From an uncultured Alphaproteobacteria bacterium (GTDB lineage Bacteria > Pseudomonadota > Alphaproteobacteria > Rhodobacterales > Rhodobacteraceae), in the NCBI GenBank assembly GCA_902541695.1, contig CACBRT010000001.1, forward strand, positions 67,501 to 131,500: 64,000 bases of DNA, written 5' to 3'. Of the stretch, positions 8,686-18,313 are shown one piece after another. The notes beneath the pieces were generated by a model. That model was not told the DNA's origin, searched no databases, and saw nothing but the letters and a program-made list of their open reading frames with translations. The position numbers were made by a program, and so were the translations under genes. Each line of letters starts with the position of its first letter. Position 1 is the stretch's first letter.

Positions 8686-9654
8686 ATGAAGCATATTGCA
8701 GTTATGACTAGTGGGGGTGATGCTCCTGGAATGAATGCATGTTTAAGAGCAGTGGTTCGATCTGCCCATAACAATAAGCTTAAAATTTATGGAGTTTTAA
8801 ATGGATATGAAGGATTAATAGACAATCAGATTAACAAACTAACACCTAGAGAAGTTGGTAATATAATTCAAAAAGGAGGAAGTATTCTAAAAACCTCTAG
8901 ATCCAAACGTTTTTTACAAGAAAAATTTAGAGCTTTAGCTATTAAAAATTTAACAAAAAAAGATATTAACTCTCTTATAGTAATTGGTGGAGAGGGATCA
9001 ATTAAAGGTGCCTCAATGATTGCGAAAGAATCAAATCTTAATGTTTTAGGTTTACCTGCTACAATAGACAGAGATCTTCCTCTAGTTGGTCCTACAATTG
9101 GATTTGATACCGCCATTAATACTGCTCTTCAAGCAATAGACAGAATAAGAGATACAGCTTCCACTTCTGATACTGTTCATATAGTTGAGGTTATGGGTAG
9201 GCACTGTGGTTGGATAAGTTTATATGCAGGAATTAGCGGAGGAGCTGAAGCTGTAATTTTAGAAGAATTTGATACAAATATTAAAAAACTTACAAAACAT
9301 ATTAAAGATCAAAGGACTTCTGGAAAAACTGGTTGTATATTAATTGTTTCTGAGGGTGCTTATAATGCTGAAGGGGGTGATGGGTTAATAAAAGAATTAA
9401 ATAAGATATCAAATTTTGATTTAAGAATTACTAAATTAGGTCATATCCAAAGAGGTGGGAATCCTAGTGCAGTGGATAGAGTACTAGCAAGTAGATTGGG
9501 TGCTAGCGCAGTTGATAACTTGTTACAAGGTAGTAATAAATTTGTTATTGCACAACCTAAGGATAAAATAGAATTGATACATTTTGATAAGTTGGTAGCT
9601 AAACATCAATCAGATATGAAAGATTATTATGAACTTATTTTTAAGTTAGCATGA
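8686..9654 (+). CDS. pfkA: 6-phosphofructokinase family protein (variant active site)
   Basis: MKHIAVMTSGGDAPGMNACLRAVVR, VEVMGRHCGWISLYAGISGGAE, LGHIQRGGNPSAVDRVLASRLG; start at 8686 rather than 8632. Confidence 0.88.
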   Translation: MKHIAVMTSGGDAPGMNACLRAVVRSAHNNKLKIYGVLNGYEGLIDNQINKLTPREVGNIIQKGGSILKTSRSKRFLQEKFRALAIKNLTKKDINSLIVIGGEGSIKGASMIAKESNLNVLGLPATIDRDLPLVGPTIGFDTAINTALQAIDRIRDTASTSDTVHIVEVMGRHCGWISLYAGISGGAEAVILEEFDTNIKKLTKHIKDQRTSGKTGCILIVSEGAYNAEGGDGLIKELNKISNFDLRITKLGHIQRGGNPSAVDRVLASRLGASAVDNLLQGSNKFVIAQPKDKIELIHFDKLVAKHQSDMKDYYELIFKLA

Positions 9655-9683
9655 TATATATTAGACAGCTTCAAAAAATAAAT

Positions 9684-10811
9684 CTATAAAACTCTGTCTA
9701 TAAACATATCCGCACCAAATAGAGCAATTATAATTGATGCAGGTATTGCTATTAAAATACGATACCAACTAAATCTGTTAAAAAAAGGGATTAATATTAT
9801 TAATGGTAATAAAGTTATAATTTGTCCAATTTCAATACCAACATTAAAACTTATGAGATTTAGAAAATAGTCAGTTCCCTCTAATCCTATAAGTTTAAAC
9901 ATGCTAGCAAAACCCAAACCATGAAGTAAACCAAAGCAAAAAATTACTCCGATTCTGCTAAAATTTATGCTTTTTCTAAATAAGTTTTCAACTCCAATCC
10001 AAATAATTGATCCTGCAATTATTGCTTCTACAATTACAGGTGAAATAGTCACGTATCCTAAGCCGCCTAATATTAAAGTTATACTATGAGCAATTGTAAA
10101 AGTAGTAACTTGAATAAATAAAGGCTTAAGCTTGTATGATAAGAAAAACAATCCAAGTACAAATAGTATATGGTCAAATCCATACGGAATTATATGAAGT
10201 ATTCCGTTCCAAATGCCAGATATTAATAAGTTTGGGAAATTAGTTTTTTCTCTTATAATTTCTATTTGATTTATTTGATTTCCCGGTTTGATCCATTGTG
10301 ATTTAGGTTTTTGTGTGTCTATATCAACATTAGAAAAATTTTTAAAAATTAAAGGTCCAAATATTTTTTTTGTACTTAAGGTAATAGGTGCTTCAACAAT
10401 TTTGTTATCAGTTTTAAAATAGATTTTTGTAAAGCGTACTTTTTCAATATCTTTTTCTTCTAAAACATCAATTTCTACTACTTTTAAATCTAATTTTTTT
10501 TCAGATGCCTTGATAAAAATAGAGTTTGTAATTTGATCCTGTGACTGCAAAACTCTTTCTTTTAATATCTCTTTAGATAGCAATCTTAGATCATCATATA
10601 ATTTTGAATTGGAAGAATTCTTTGTATCTCTGTGGATACTGGCATCTATATTTGCCAAAAATGCTTCTGCATTAAATGTTAAAACCAGATTAATTTGATT
10701 TTCAATTTTCTTGAATTCTAGGACAGCTGGTTTTACTTCATGTGCATTTACATAATTAAAAAAATTCAAAAAAATAAATGTAATTAGAGTGATAATTTTT
10801 TTATGTATCAT
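9684..10811 (-). CDS. HupE/UreJ family membrane protein
   Basis: Signal peptide ending VNAHEVKPA, C-terminal multi-TM region with GFDHILFVLGLFF and GLLHGLGFASMF. Confidence 0.8.
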   Translation of the reverse strand: MIHKKIITLITFIFLNFFNYVNAHEVKPAVLEFKKIENQINLVLTFNAEAFLANIDASIHRDTKNSSNSKLYDDLRLLSKEILKERVLQSQDQITNSIFIKASEKKLDLKVVEIDVLEEKDIEKVRFTKIYFKTDNKIVEAPITLSTKKIFGPLIFKNFSNVDIDTQKPKSQWIKPGNQINQIEIIREKTNFPNLLISGIWNGILHIIPYGFDHILFVLGLFFLSYKLKPLFIQVTTFTIAHSITLILGGLGYVTISPVIVEAIIAGSIIWIGVENLFRKSINFSRIGVIFCFGLLHGLGFASMFKLIGLEGTDYFLNLISFNVGIEIGQIITLLPLIILIPFFNRFSWYRILIAIPASIIIALFGADMFIDRVL

Positions 10812-10980
10812 TTTTAAAAGTAAAAAAATCAGTCAAACTTACTTTACAAAATTAGATTATATTCTCAATAATAAAAATTGAATGCTATCCAATTAGTAAA
10901 TTTTTTCAACTTGGATTTATAATTTCTTTAAATTTTAATTTTAAACACTAAAATATTACCAAAAAAATTTCAAATTAAAA

Positions 10981-11826
10981 ATGAAAACAGTATCTGTAGT
11001 TATACCTACTTATAATAGAATTAATTTCATCTTCAGGGCTATTGATTCTGTGATAAAACAAACATACCCTATTCATCAAATAATTGTAGTTGATAATAAC
11101 TCTACAGATAATACCTCCGAAATATTAAAAAATAAATATTCTAAAATTGAAATTTTATTTGAGAAAAAACAAGGAGTAAGCTCTGCAAGAAATAAAGGTA
11201 TTAAGTATTCAAAAAGTGATTGGATAGCATTACTTGATTCTGATGATTCCTGGGAACCAGAAAAAATTGAGAAACAATTATCTCTTTATGAAAAATCAAA
11301 AAAAAAATTAAGAGTCATTCATACTGATGAACTCTGGTATAAAAATAAAGTTTTATTGAATCAGAAAAATCAACACAAAAAATCAGGAGGAGATATTTTT
11401 GAAAATTGTGTTAGATTATGTTGTATTTCACCAAGTAGTGCATTGATAAGAAGAGATCTTTTTGATGAAATTGGATATTTTGATGAATCATTTCCTGCTT
11501 GCGAGGACTATGATTTTTGGTTACGTGTTACAGCAACAGAAAAAATCCTATTTCTAGATGAACCACTAACTCTAAAATTTGGTGGACACGATGATCAACT
11601 TTCAAAAAAATATTGGGGTATGGATAGATTTAGAGTTAAAGCTTTAGAGAAATTAATTTTAAATCACAATTTGAATTATCTGCAAAAAAAAATTGTTCTT
11701 AATTCTCTTATTAATAGATTAGAAATAATAACTAATGGAGCTAAAAAGAGAAATAATCTAAAAATAGAATTAATTTTTCAGAAAAAAATTAATGATTGGA
11801 ATTTGTATAAAATTGGAAATCAATAA
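10981..11826 (+). CDS. Glycosyltransferase family 2
   Basis: VSVVIPTYNRINFIFRAIDSVIKQTYP, VVDNNSTDNT, ALLDSDDSW. Confidence 0.93.
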   Translation: MKTVSVVIPTYNRINFIFRAIDSVIKQTYPIHQIIVVDNNSTDNTSEILKNKYSKIEILFEKKQGVSSARNKGIKYSKSDWIALLDSDDSWEPEKIEKQLSLYEKSKKKLRVIHTDELWYKNKVLLNQKNQHKKSGGDIFENCVRLCCISPSSALIRRDLFDEIGYFDESFPACEDYDFWLRVTATEKILFLDEPLTLKFGGHDDQLSKKYWGMDRFRVKALEKLILNHNLNYLQKKIVLNSLINRLEIITNGAKKRNNLKIELIFQKKINDWNLYKIGNQ

Positions 11827-11840
11827 ACTGAGGCCTTTAA

Positions 11841-12677
11841 ATGAGAAATGGATGCATATGTTGGGTTATAGCTTTAACTTCTGAGGCAAAAACCTTAATT
11901 GAAGAGTTAAAAATGCATCCATTAAAAGGTGATACATTATTTCCAGTTTATAAAAATAAAAATGAAGATGAGTGGTTAATTATTACTGGGGTTGGAAAGC
12001 TAAATGTAGCTTCAGGTGTTTCATACCTTTATGCTCTTTGCCCTAATGCAAGATCCTCATTTTGGATAAACTTTGGTATAGCTGGAGCAGGAATAAAAGT
12101 TGGAAATATTGGAGAAATATTTATTATCAATGAATTAAGAGATGATTTAAATAGAACAATTTATTACCCATTTATTTTGCCACAATTAAAAATAAAAAAT
12201 GCAATGTTGAAGACATTTAATCAACCACAAAATATTTATGAAAGTTCTTTTCTGTTTGATATGGAAGGCTGGGTTTTTTATAATATAGTTCAGAGAAAAA
12301 TTACTAGAGAGCTTATTGCTGTCATGAAAATTATTTCAGACAATTCAACTGAAAACATGTCCTCAATAAATAAAGATTTCGTAAAAAAATTAGTTAAAGA
12401 AAAAGTTAAAAACTTAATGTCTGTAAGAGATATTGGATATAATTTATCAAGTATTGAAAACGAAAGAACAAAAGAGCCTTATCTATTTATTGATATAACA
12501 AAAAATATTCATTTTACCTTTTCGCAAAATAAAAAATTAAAGAAGTTTTTAATAAGGTGGGATGTTCTTTTTCCTAAAAGACCTTTACCTCCTGAAATTA
12601 AGGATTTAAATGATGCAAAGTCAATTTTGGATTATTTAGAGTCCTGTCTTGATAGCCATTTACTAAAGTGGGAATGA
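11841..12677 (+). CDS. Nucleoside phosphorylase/nucleosidase-like protein
   Basis: IALTSEAKTLIEEL, WLIITGVGKLNVASGVSYLYAL, FWINFGIAGAG resemble MTA/SAH nucleosidase and PNP folds. Confidence 0.7.
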   Translation: MRNGCICWVIALTSEAKTLIEELKMHPLKGDTLFPVYKNKNEDEWLIITGVGKLNVASGVSYLYALCPNARSSFWINFGIAGAGIKVGNIGEIFIINELRDDLNRTIYYPFILPQLKIKNAMLKTFNQPQNIYESSFLFDMEGWVFYNIVQRKITRELIAVMKIISDNSTENMSSINKDFVKKLVKEKVKNLMSVRDIGYNLSSIENERTKEPYLFIDITKNIHFTFSQNKKLKKFLIRWDVLFPKRPLPPEIKDLNDAKSILDYLESCLDSHLLKWE

Positions 12678-12680
12678 ATT

Positions 12681-13679
12681 TTGATTAACCAGATTTATAT
12701 TGAAAATGAAATTAAAAATCATCCTCGAGTTCATGACATATTAAAAAAATTTAAAGGAAAACCACCAATATATATTGATAAATATGCCTCAATTTTTAAT
12801 AGAAAAAATCAAAATTTTCGCATTCAAAAAAAATATCCGAGTTTAATACTTGCCCAAAAAAAAGCTGGTTATGTTTTAAAAGCACCAGAAGATTTTGGAA
12901 TTGGAAATTCTTATAATTTTTATTTCTCTCATATGTATAATTGCCTTTATGATTGTGAGTACTGTTTTCTTCAAGGAATGTACTCTTCAGCTGATTATAT
13001 CCTGTTTGTTAATTTTGAAGATTTTGAAGAAGGAATAAAAGATAAAATTAGTTTTCTTAAAAATGAGAAAGTTACTTTTTTTTCTGGTTACGACTGTGAC
13101 TCTTTAGCATTTGAAAAAATTTCAGGATTTGTAAGATATTTTTTACCTATCTTTAAAAAATTTCCAAATGTGGATATTGAATTAAGAACAAAAAGTATTC
13201 AAATGGATCCGTTGATTTCAATGGCACCAATTTCAAATTGCATAGTTGCTTTTAGCTTGATGCCAACTGAAATGGCAAAAAAAATAGATCATAAAGCTCC
13301 ATCAATTGAGAAAAGAATAAATATGATTTCTAAATTAGCTTCAATGGGTTGGAAAATAGGGCTTAGATTTGATCCTTTAATCTATGGTGAAAATTGGAAA
13401 AATCTTTATATCAATTTGTTTGATAATGTTTTTAAAAACATCGATAAAAAAGTCATACATTCTATTACGCTTGGTCCTCTTAGATTTCCTAAAGCTATGT
13501 TTAAAAAAATTAAAAGTATGAATCCAAGATCAAAACTTTTGTCAGATTCTCTAACTCTTAGGGGGAATAAAATTTCATATTCAAATGATATTGAATTAGA
13601 AATGCAAAGTTTCTGTATTGAATTATTAAAACAATATAGTCCAGAAACATTATTTTTTAGTTGCAAAGGTAACTTTTAA
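12681..13679 (+). CDS. SPL (spore photoproduct lyase)-family radical SAM protein
   Basis: FSHMYNCLYDCEYCFLQGMY contains CX3CX2C as in SPL-family proteins; SPL-like body (VAFSLMP, GWKIGLRFDPLI); TTG start. Confidence 0.85.
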   Translation: MINQIYIENEIKNHPRVHDILKKFKGKPPIYIDKYASIFNRKNQNFRIQKKYPSLILAQKKAGYVLKAPEDFGIGNSYNFYFSHMYNCLYDCEYCFLQGMYSSADYILFVNFEDFEEGIKDKISFLKNEKVTFFSGYDCDSLAFEKISGFVRYFLPIFKKFPNVDIELRTKSIQMDPLISMAPISNCIVAFSLMPTEMAKKIDHKAPSIEKRINMISKLASMGWKIGLRFDPLIYGENWKNLYINLFDNVFKNIDKKVIHSITLGPLRFPKAMFKKIKSMNPRSKLLSDSLTLRGNKISYSNDIELEMQSFCIELLKQYSPETLFFSCKGNF

Positions 13680-13695
13680 AATCAAATTATTTAAC

Positions 13696-14403
13696 ATGAT
13701 TAATATAAAAAAAATTATAGTTACAGGTAGCTCTAGCGGCATAGGAAACTCAATTACAAAAGCACTTATTAAAAACAAAATCAAAGTAATTGGAATTTCA
13801 AGAAATAATAATAAAAATTTAATTAAATCCAAATATTTTCAATTTTCAGAAATTGATCTTTCTGACTTAAAAAATATCCCAATGAAAATTGAAAAAATTC
13901 TTGATCAGAATGAAGATATAGAAGGTCTCATATCTTGTGCTGGTGTCGGTTATTTTGGGAACATAGAAAATTTTTCAGTTGATAAAATTTTAAGTTCCAT
14001 AAACACTAATTTACTATCTCATGTTATTTTAACTAAATATTTAGTTCCTTTCTTAAAAAAGAAAAATAAAGGTAAATTAATATATATAGGCTCTGAATCT
14101 TCATTGAATGGCGGAAAAAAAGGGAGTCTATATTCAGCTGCAAAATTTGGATTAAGAGGGTTTACCCAAAGTATTAGAGGTGAAGTAGCTAGTAGGAATA
14201 TAACCGTTACTCTTATAAATCCAGGAATGGTAAAAACTAATTTTTTTAATAATTTAGATTTTCAACCAGGTTCAAACAAAAAAAATTCTATAATAGTATA
14301 CGACGTTGCAAAAATAGTTATGAGTATTTTGGAAATGGATTTTAACACGAGTGTCGATGAAATAGTCATGAATCCTATTATCAAAAGTGTTATTAAAAAA
14401 TAA
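13696..14403 (+). CDS. SDR family oxidoreductase
   Basis: KKIIVTGSSSGIGNSI, YSAAKFGLRGF (YxxxK). Confidence 0.92.
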   Translation: MINIKKIIVTGSSSGIGNSITKALIKNKIKVIGISRNNNKNLIKSKYFQFSEIDLSDLKNIPMKIEKILDQNEDIEGLISCAGVGYFGNIENFSVDKILSSINTNLLSHVILTKYLVPFLKKKNKGKLIYIGSESSLNGGKKGSLYSAAKFGLRGFTQSIRGEVASRNITVTLINPGMVKTNFFNNLDFQPGSNKKNSIIVYDVAKIVMSILEMDFNTSVDEIVMNPIIKSVIKK

Positions 14404-14487
14404 ATTAAATTGTTGTTTATTTTTATTTAAAATTAGCTTAGTTTTTAAAGCTTATGTATTAATTTTTTTTAGATGATAATTTGGGGG

Positions 14488-15630
14488 ATGAAGATGTTCA
14501 AAATTATAAACTTAGTCTTATCAATAGTATTATTATTTACTTCATCAGCATTTGCTGATGGTCATAAATTGAAGGTTGGTATGATCACAACATTATCAGG
14601 TGGTGGATCTGGACTTGGTATAGATGTGAGAGATGGTTTTATGCTTGCTGTTAGGAGTAGTAAGGATATAGAGGTGGTAATAGAGGATGACCAGCGTAAA
14701 CCTGACATAGCAGTTCAGCTTGCTGATAAAATGATACAATCTGAAAAAGTTGATGTCTTAACTGGGATTATTTGGTCTAATTTAGCAATGGCAGTTGTTC
14801 CAGCAGCTGTAAATCAGGGTAAGTTTTATCTCTCTCCCAATGCAGGACCATCTGCGCTAGCAGGTAAGGGGTGCCATGAAAATTATTTTAATGTAGCTTG
14901 GCAAAATGATAATCTCCATGAAGCTGCAGGCGGACATGCAAATTCAACTGGTTTTAAAAATACATTCATTTTAGCTCCAAATTATCCGGCAGGTAAAGAT
15001 GCATTGACTGGTTTTAAAAGATATTTCAAAGGAAATCTTGCAGGTGAAATTTATACAAAATTAGGTCAAACAGATTACGCTGTTGAAATTGCACAAATTA
15101 GGGCATCAAACGCTGATAGTGTTTTCTTTTTTCTTCCAGGTGGTATGGGTATAGGTTTTATGAAACAATATGCACAGTCCGGTATTGAAATACCAGTAGT
15201 AGGTCCAGCTTTTTCCTTTGATCAGGGTATTTTGAAGGCAGTCGGTGATGCTGCATTAGGAGTTAAGAATACTTCTCAATGGTCCAAGGATTTGGATAAT
15301 AAAGCAAACAAAAAATTTGTTTCTGATTTTCAAAATGAATATGGAAGGCTTCCATCTTTATATGCTTCGCAAGGATATGATACGGGTAGGCTTTTAATAT
15401 CTGCAATGGCCAAAGCTAGTGTAAATGATATGGAGGCTTTTCGAGATGCGCTTAGATCAGCTGATTTTGATTCAACAAGAGGTCAATTTCGTTTTTCAAG
15501 TAATCATCATCCTATTCAAAATATTTATGTAAGAGAAGTGATAAAAGAAGGGGATACTTTAACAAATAAAATTGTATCTGTTGGTTTAAAAGATCACTCA
15601 AATGCCTATGTCGATCAGTGTTCAATGTAA
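14488..15630 (+). CDS. Branched-chain-amino-acid-type ABC transporter substrate-binding protein
   Basis: Signal peptide, then LKVGMITTLSGGGSGLGIDVRDGFMLAV (Peripla_BP_6/LivK type); first gene of a LivHMGF operon. Confidence 0.9.
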   Translation: MKMFKIINLVLSIVLLFTSSAFADGHKLKVGMITTLSGGGSGLGIDVRDGFMLAVRSSKDIEVVIEDDQRKPDIAVQLADKMIQSEKVDVLTGIIWSNLAMAVVPAAVNQGKFYLSPNAGPSALAGKGCHENYFNVAWQNDNLHEAAGGHANSTGFKNTFILAPNYPAGKDALTGFKRYFKGNLAGEIYTKLGQTDYAVEIAQIRASNADSVFFFLPGGMGIGFMKQYAQSGIEIPVVGPAFSFDQGILKAVGDAALGVKNTSQWSKDLDNKANKKFVSDFQNEYGRLPSLYASQGYDTGRLLISAMAKASVNDMEAFRDALRSADFDSTRGQFRFSSNHHPIQNIYVREVIKEGDTLTNKIVSVGLKDHSNAYVDQCSM

Positions 15631-15676
15631 CCTAGCGGTTTATCAACAAGATATTGTATTTTGAATTTTAATTAAA

Positions 15677-16600
15677 ATGACTGCTGAGTTGTTAATTGAA
15701 CAATTTCTGAATGGATTACAATTTGGCTTCATGCTGTTTTTAATGTCAGCAGGATTAACACTAATTTTTGGAGTTATGGGCCTTATAAATTTGGCCCATG
15801 GTTCTTTATATATGATTGGAGCCTTTTCTGCAGCAGCAACCTTTGCTTTTTTTAATTCTTTCTGGCTTAGTTTATTAGCCTCATTTTCTTGTGCAGCTAT
15901 TGTGGGTATCATAGTTGAAAAAACCATAATAAGGAAACTTTATAACAGAGATCACCTAGACCAAGTTTTAGTGACTTTTGCTCTCATTTTATTTTTTTCT
16001 GAATTGGTAAGATGGATTTTTGGAGCATTTCCTTTATATCTTGACGTACCAGAACTTCTAAACGGCTCTATAGAAATATTTAGTGGAATTTATTACTCTA
16101 AATACCGTCTTTTTATTATTTTTGTTGGGTTGATAATTGCTATTTTTTTATTTTTCCTTATAGGAAAAACTAATTTAGGTATTCAAATTAGAGCTGGGCA
16201 ACATGACCGTGAAATGATTTCTGCTTTAGGAGTAGATATTTCTAAGTTATACACATTACTTTTTGGGGTTGGGGCGGCATTAGCTGGTCTTGCAGGTGCA
16301 TTAATAGGAACAATTCAATCCGTTGAAGTTGGTATGGGAGAACCTATCCTTATACTTGCTTTTGTTATTATAGTGATTGGCGGAATAGGATCAATTAAAG
16401 GTGCTTTTATTGCTTCATTATTAGTTGGTGTAGTAGATACTTTAGGAAGATTTTTAATTCCTTGGGTTCTTCAGACTGTTACTAATCCTTCAGACGCTAT
16501 GTCTATAGGATCTGCAATTGGATCAATGCTGATTTATATCTTAATGGCTATTATTTTAATTTTAAAGCCTACTGGATTGTATGGAAAACAACTTTCATGA
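15677..16600 (+). CDS. livH: Branched-chain-type ABC transporter permease (LivH-like)
   Basis: LNGLQFGFMLFLMSAGLTLIFGVMGLINLAHGSLYMIGAF signature. Confidence 0.93.
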   Translation: MTAELLIEQFLNGLQFGFMLFLMSAGLTLIFGVMGLINLAHGSLYMIGAFSAAATFAFFNSFWLSLLASFSCAAIVGIIVEKTIIRKLYNRDHLDQVLVTFALILFFSELVRWIFGAFPLYLDVPELLNGSIEIFSGIYYSKYRLFIIFVGLIIAIFLFFLIGKTNLGIQIRAGQHDREMISALGVDISKLYTLLFGVGAALAGLAGALIGTIQSVEVGMGEPILILAFVIIVIGGIGSIKGAFIASLLVGVVDTLGRFLIPWVLQTVTNPSDAMSIGSAIGSMLIYILMAIILILKPTGLYGKQLS

Positions 16601-17577
16601 TTTCAGAAAAAAAAATAAGTTATATTTCATTAATCGGTATTTTTTTTATAGCTATATTTTCAGAATATTTTGATGAACCCTATTTAATTACTTTACTTTC
16701 AAGAATTATAATTTTTTCAATTGCTGCAATAGGTTTGAATCTTGTATTGGGTTTTGGAAATTTGGTTTCTTTTGGGCATGCTGCATTTTTTGGTCTTGGA
16801 GGATATGTATCAGGTATTTTAGCCATTCATGCTTTTAATTCTGAATTATTGATTTCGTGGCCTTTCTTATTTAGTGGGAGTAATAATTCAATAATTATTT
16901 GGTTATTTACGATCCTTTTTTGCTCACTATTGGCTTTATTAGTTGGAGCGTTCTCTTTAAGAACATCAGGAGTTTATTTTATTATGATAACTTTAGCATT
17001 TGCACAAATGCTATATTATTTTGCAATAAGTTGGCCGTCTTATGGTGGAGAGGATGGATTTTCTATTTATGTTCGTTCAACACTGTTTGGTATAAATACT
17101 ATGAAGGGATTAAATTTCTTTTTTATTTGTTTTTTTTGGTTATTAATTATTTTGTTTATTACTGGCAAAGTTGTTAATTCACCATTTGGTTTGGCTTTAA
17201 GAGCTACTAGGTTAAATTTAACAAGAGTAAAGTCTGTAGGAATAAACCCTTTTAGAATACAATTGATGGCTTTTGTTTTGTCAGGAGCTATAACTGGTAT
17301 CGCAGGATCTCTTTATGTAGATTTAAATCGTTTTGTGAGTCCTTCTTTATTAAGTTGGCAAATGTCGGGAGAATTTATTGTATTCATATTAATTGGTGGG
17401 TTGGGGCGCATTTATGGCCCTTTAATTGGAGCAGCTTTTTTTGTTGCCTTTGAACAATTTTTTGGATCTTACACAGAGCATTGGCAAATATTTCTGGGTA
17501 TTATAATCATATCAACAGTCTTATTTGCCAAAGGTGGAATTATAGGCTTTATTTTGGAATATAAAAAAAATGAATAA
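16597..17577 (+). CDS. livM: Branched-chain-type ABC transporter permease (LivM-like)
   Basis: GLNLVLGFGNLVSFGHAAFFGLGGY; ATGA overlap with livH. Confidence 0.93.
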   Translation: MISEKKISYISLIGIFFIAIFSEYFDEPYLITLLSRIIIFSIAAIGLNLVLGFGNLVSFGHAAFFGLGGYVSGILAIHAFNSELLISWPFLFSGSNNSIIIWLFTILFCSLLALLVGAFSLRTSGVYFIMITLAFAQMLYYFAISWPSYGGEDGFSIYVRSTLFGINTMKGLNFFFICFFWLLIILFITGKVVNSPFGLALRATRLNLTRVKSVGINPFRIQLMAFVLSGAITGIAGSLYVDLNRFVSPSLLSWQMSGEFIVFILIGGLGRIYGPLIGAAFFVAFEQFFGSYTEHWQIFLGIIIISTVLFAKGGIIGFILEYKKNE

Positions 17578-18313
17578 AATTTTAAAAATAGTAAATTTAA
17601 AAAAGAATTTTGGAGCCATTACTGCCAGCAATGATATTAACTTTTGTCTTGAAACAGGTGAAATTCATGCTCTTATTGGACCAAATGGTGCTGGAAAATC
17701 TACCCTTATCAAGCAAATTATGGGAGAAATTAAGCAAGACTCTGGGGAGATAGTATTAAGTGGAATTAATATTTCTAATTTTAAAACTGAAGATAGAATA
17801 CATTTAGGCTTTGCAAGATCATTTCAAATCACTGATGTAATTTTAGATTTCACAATTTTACAAAATGTACTACTAGCTAAAATTGGAAAACAAAAGAAAT
17901 ATTATAATTTTTATTCTAGTATAGAGTCTAGCGAATTCTCATCTGAAGAAATAAAGTCAATTCTCTTAAAAATTGATCTATGGGATAAGAAAGAAACACC
18001 TGCCTCTTTATTAAGTCATGGGGAAAGAAGACAACTTGAAATAGGAATTGCTTTAGCTTTAGACCCTCAATTAATTTTGCTAGATGAACCAATGGCAGGA
18101 TTAAGTCTTGATAAGATTGAAAAGATGAAGTTTATTTTTAATCAAATTAAAAATGAAGTTCCAATCTTACTTATAGAACATAATATGGATGTTGTTTTTT
18201 CTATTGCTAATCGAATTTCAGTATTAGTAAATGGGAAAATTATAGCTTCAGGCACCTCATCAGAAATTAAAACAAATTTGGATGTCAGAAAAGCTTACTT
18301 AGGAACAGCTTGA
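17570..18313 (+). CDS. livG: ABC transporter ATP-binding protein (LivG-like)
   Basis: GPNGAGKST Walker A, LSHGERRQLEIGIAL signature, LILLDEPMAGLS Walker B. Confidence 0.93.
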   Translation: MNKILKIVNLKKNFGAITASNDINFCLETGEIHALIGPNGAGKSTLIKQIMGEIKQDSGEIVLSGINISNFKTEDRIHLGFARSFQITDVILDFTILQNVLLAKIGKQKKYYNFYSSIESSEFSSEEIKSILLKIDLWDKKETPASLLSHGERRQLEIGIALALDPQLILLDEPMAGLSLDKIEKMKFIFNQIKNEVPILLIEHNMDVVFSIANRISVLVNGKIIASGTSSEIKTNLDVRKAYLGTA

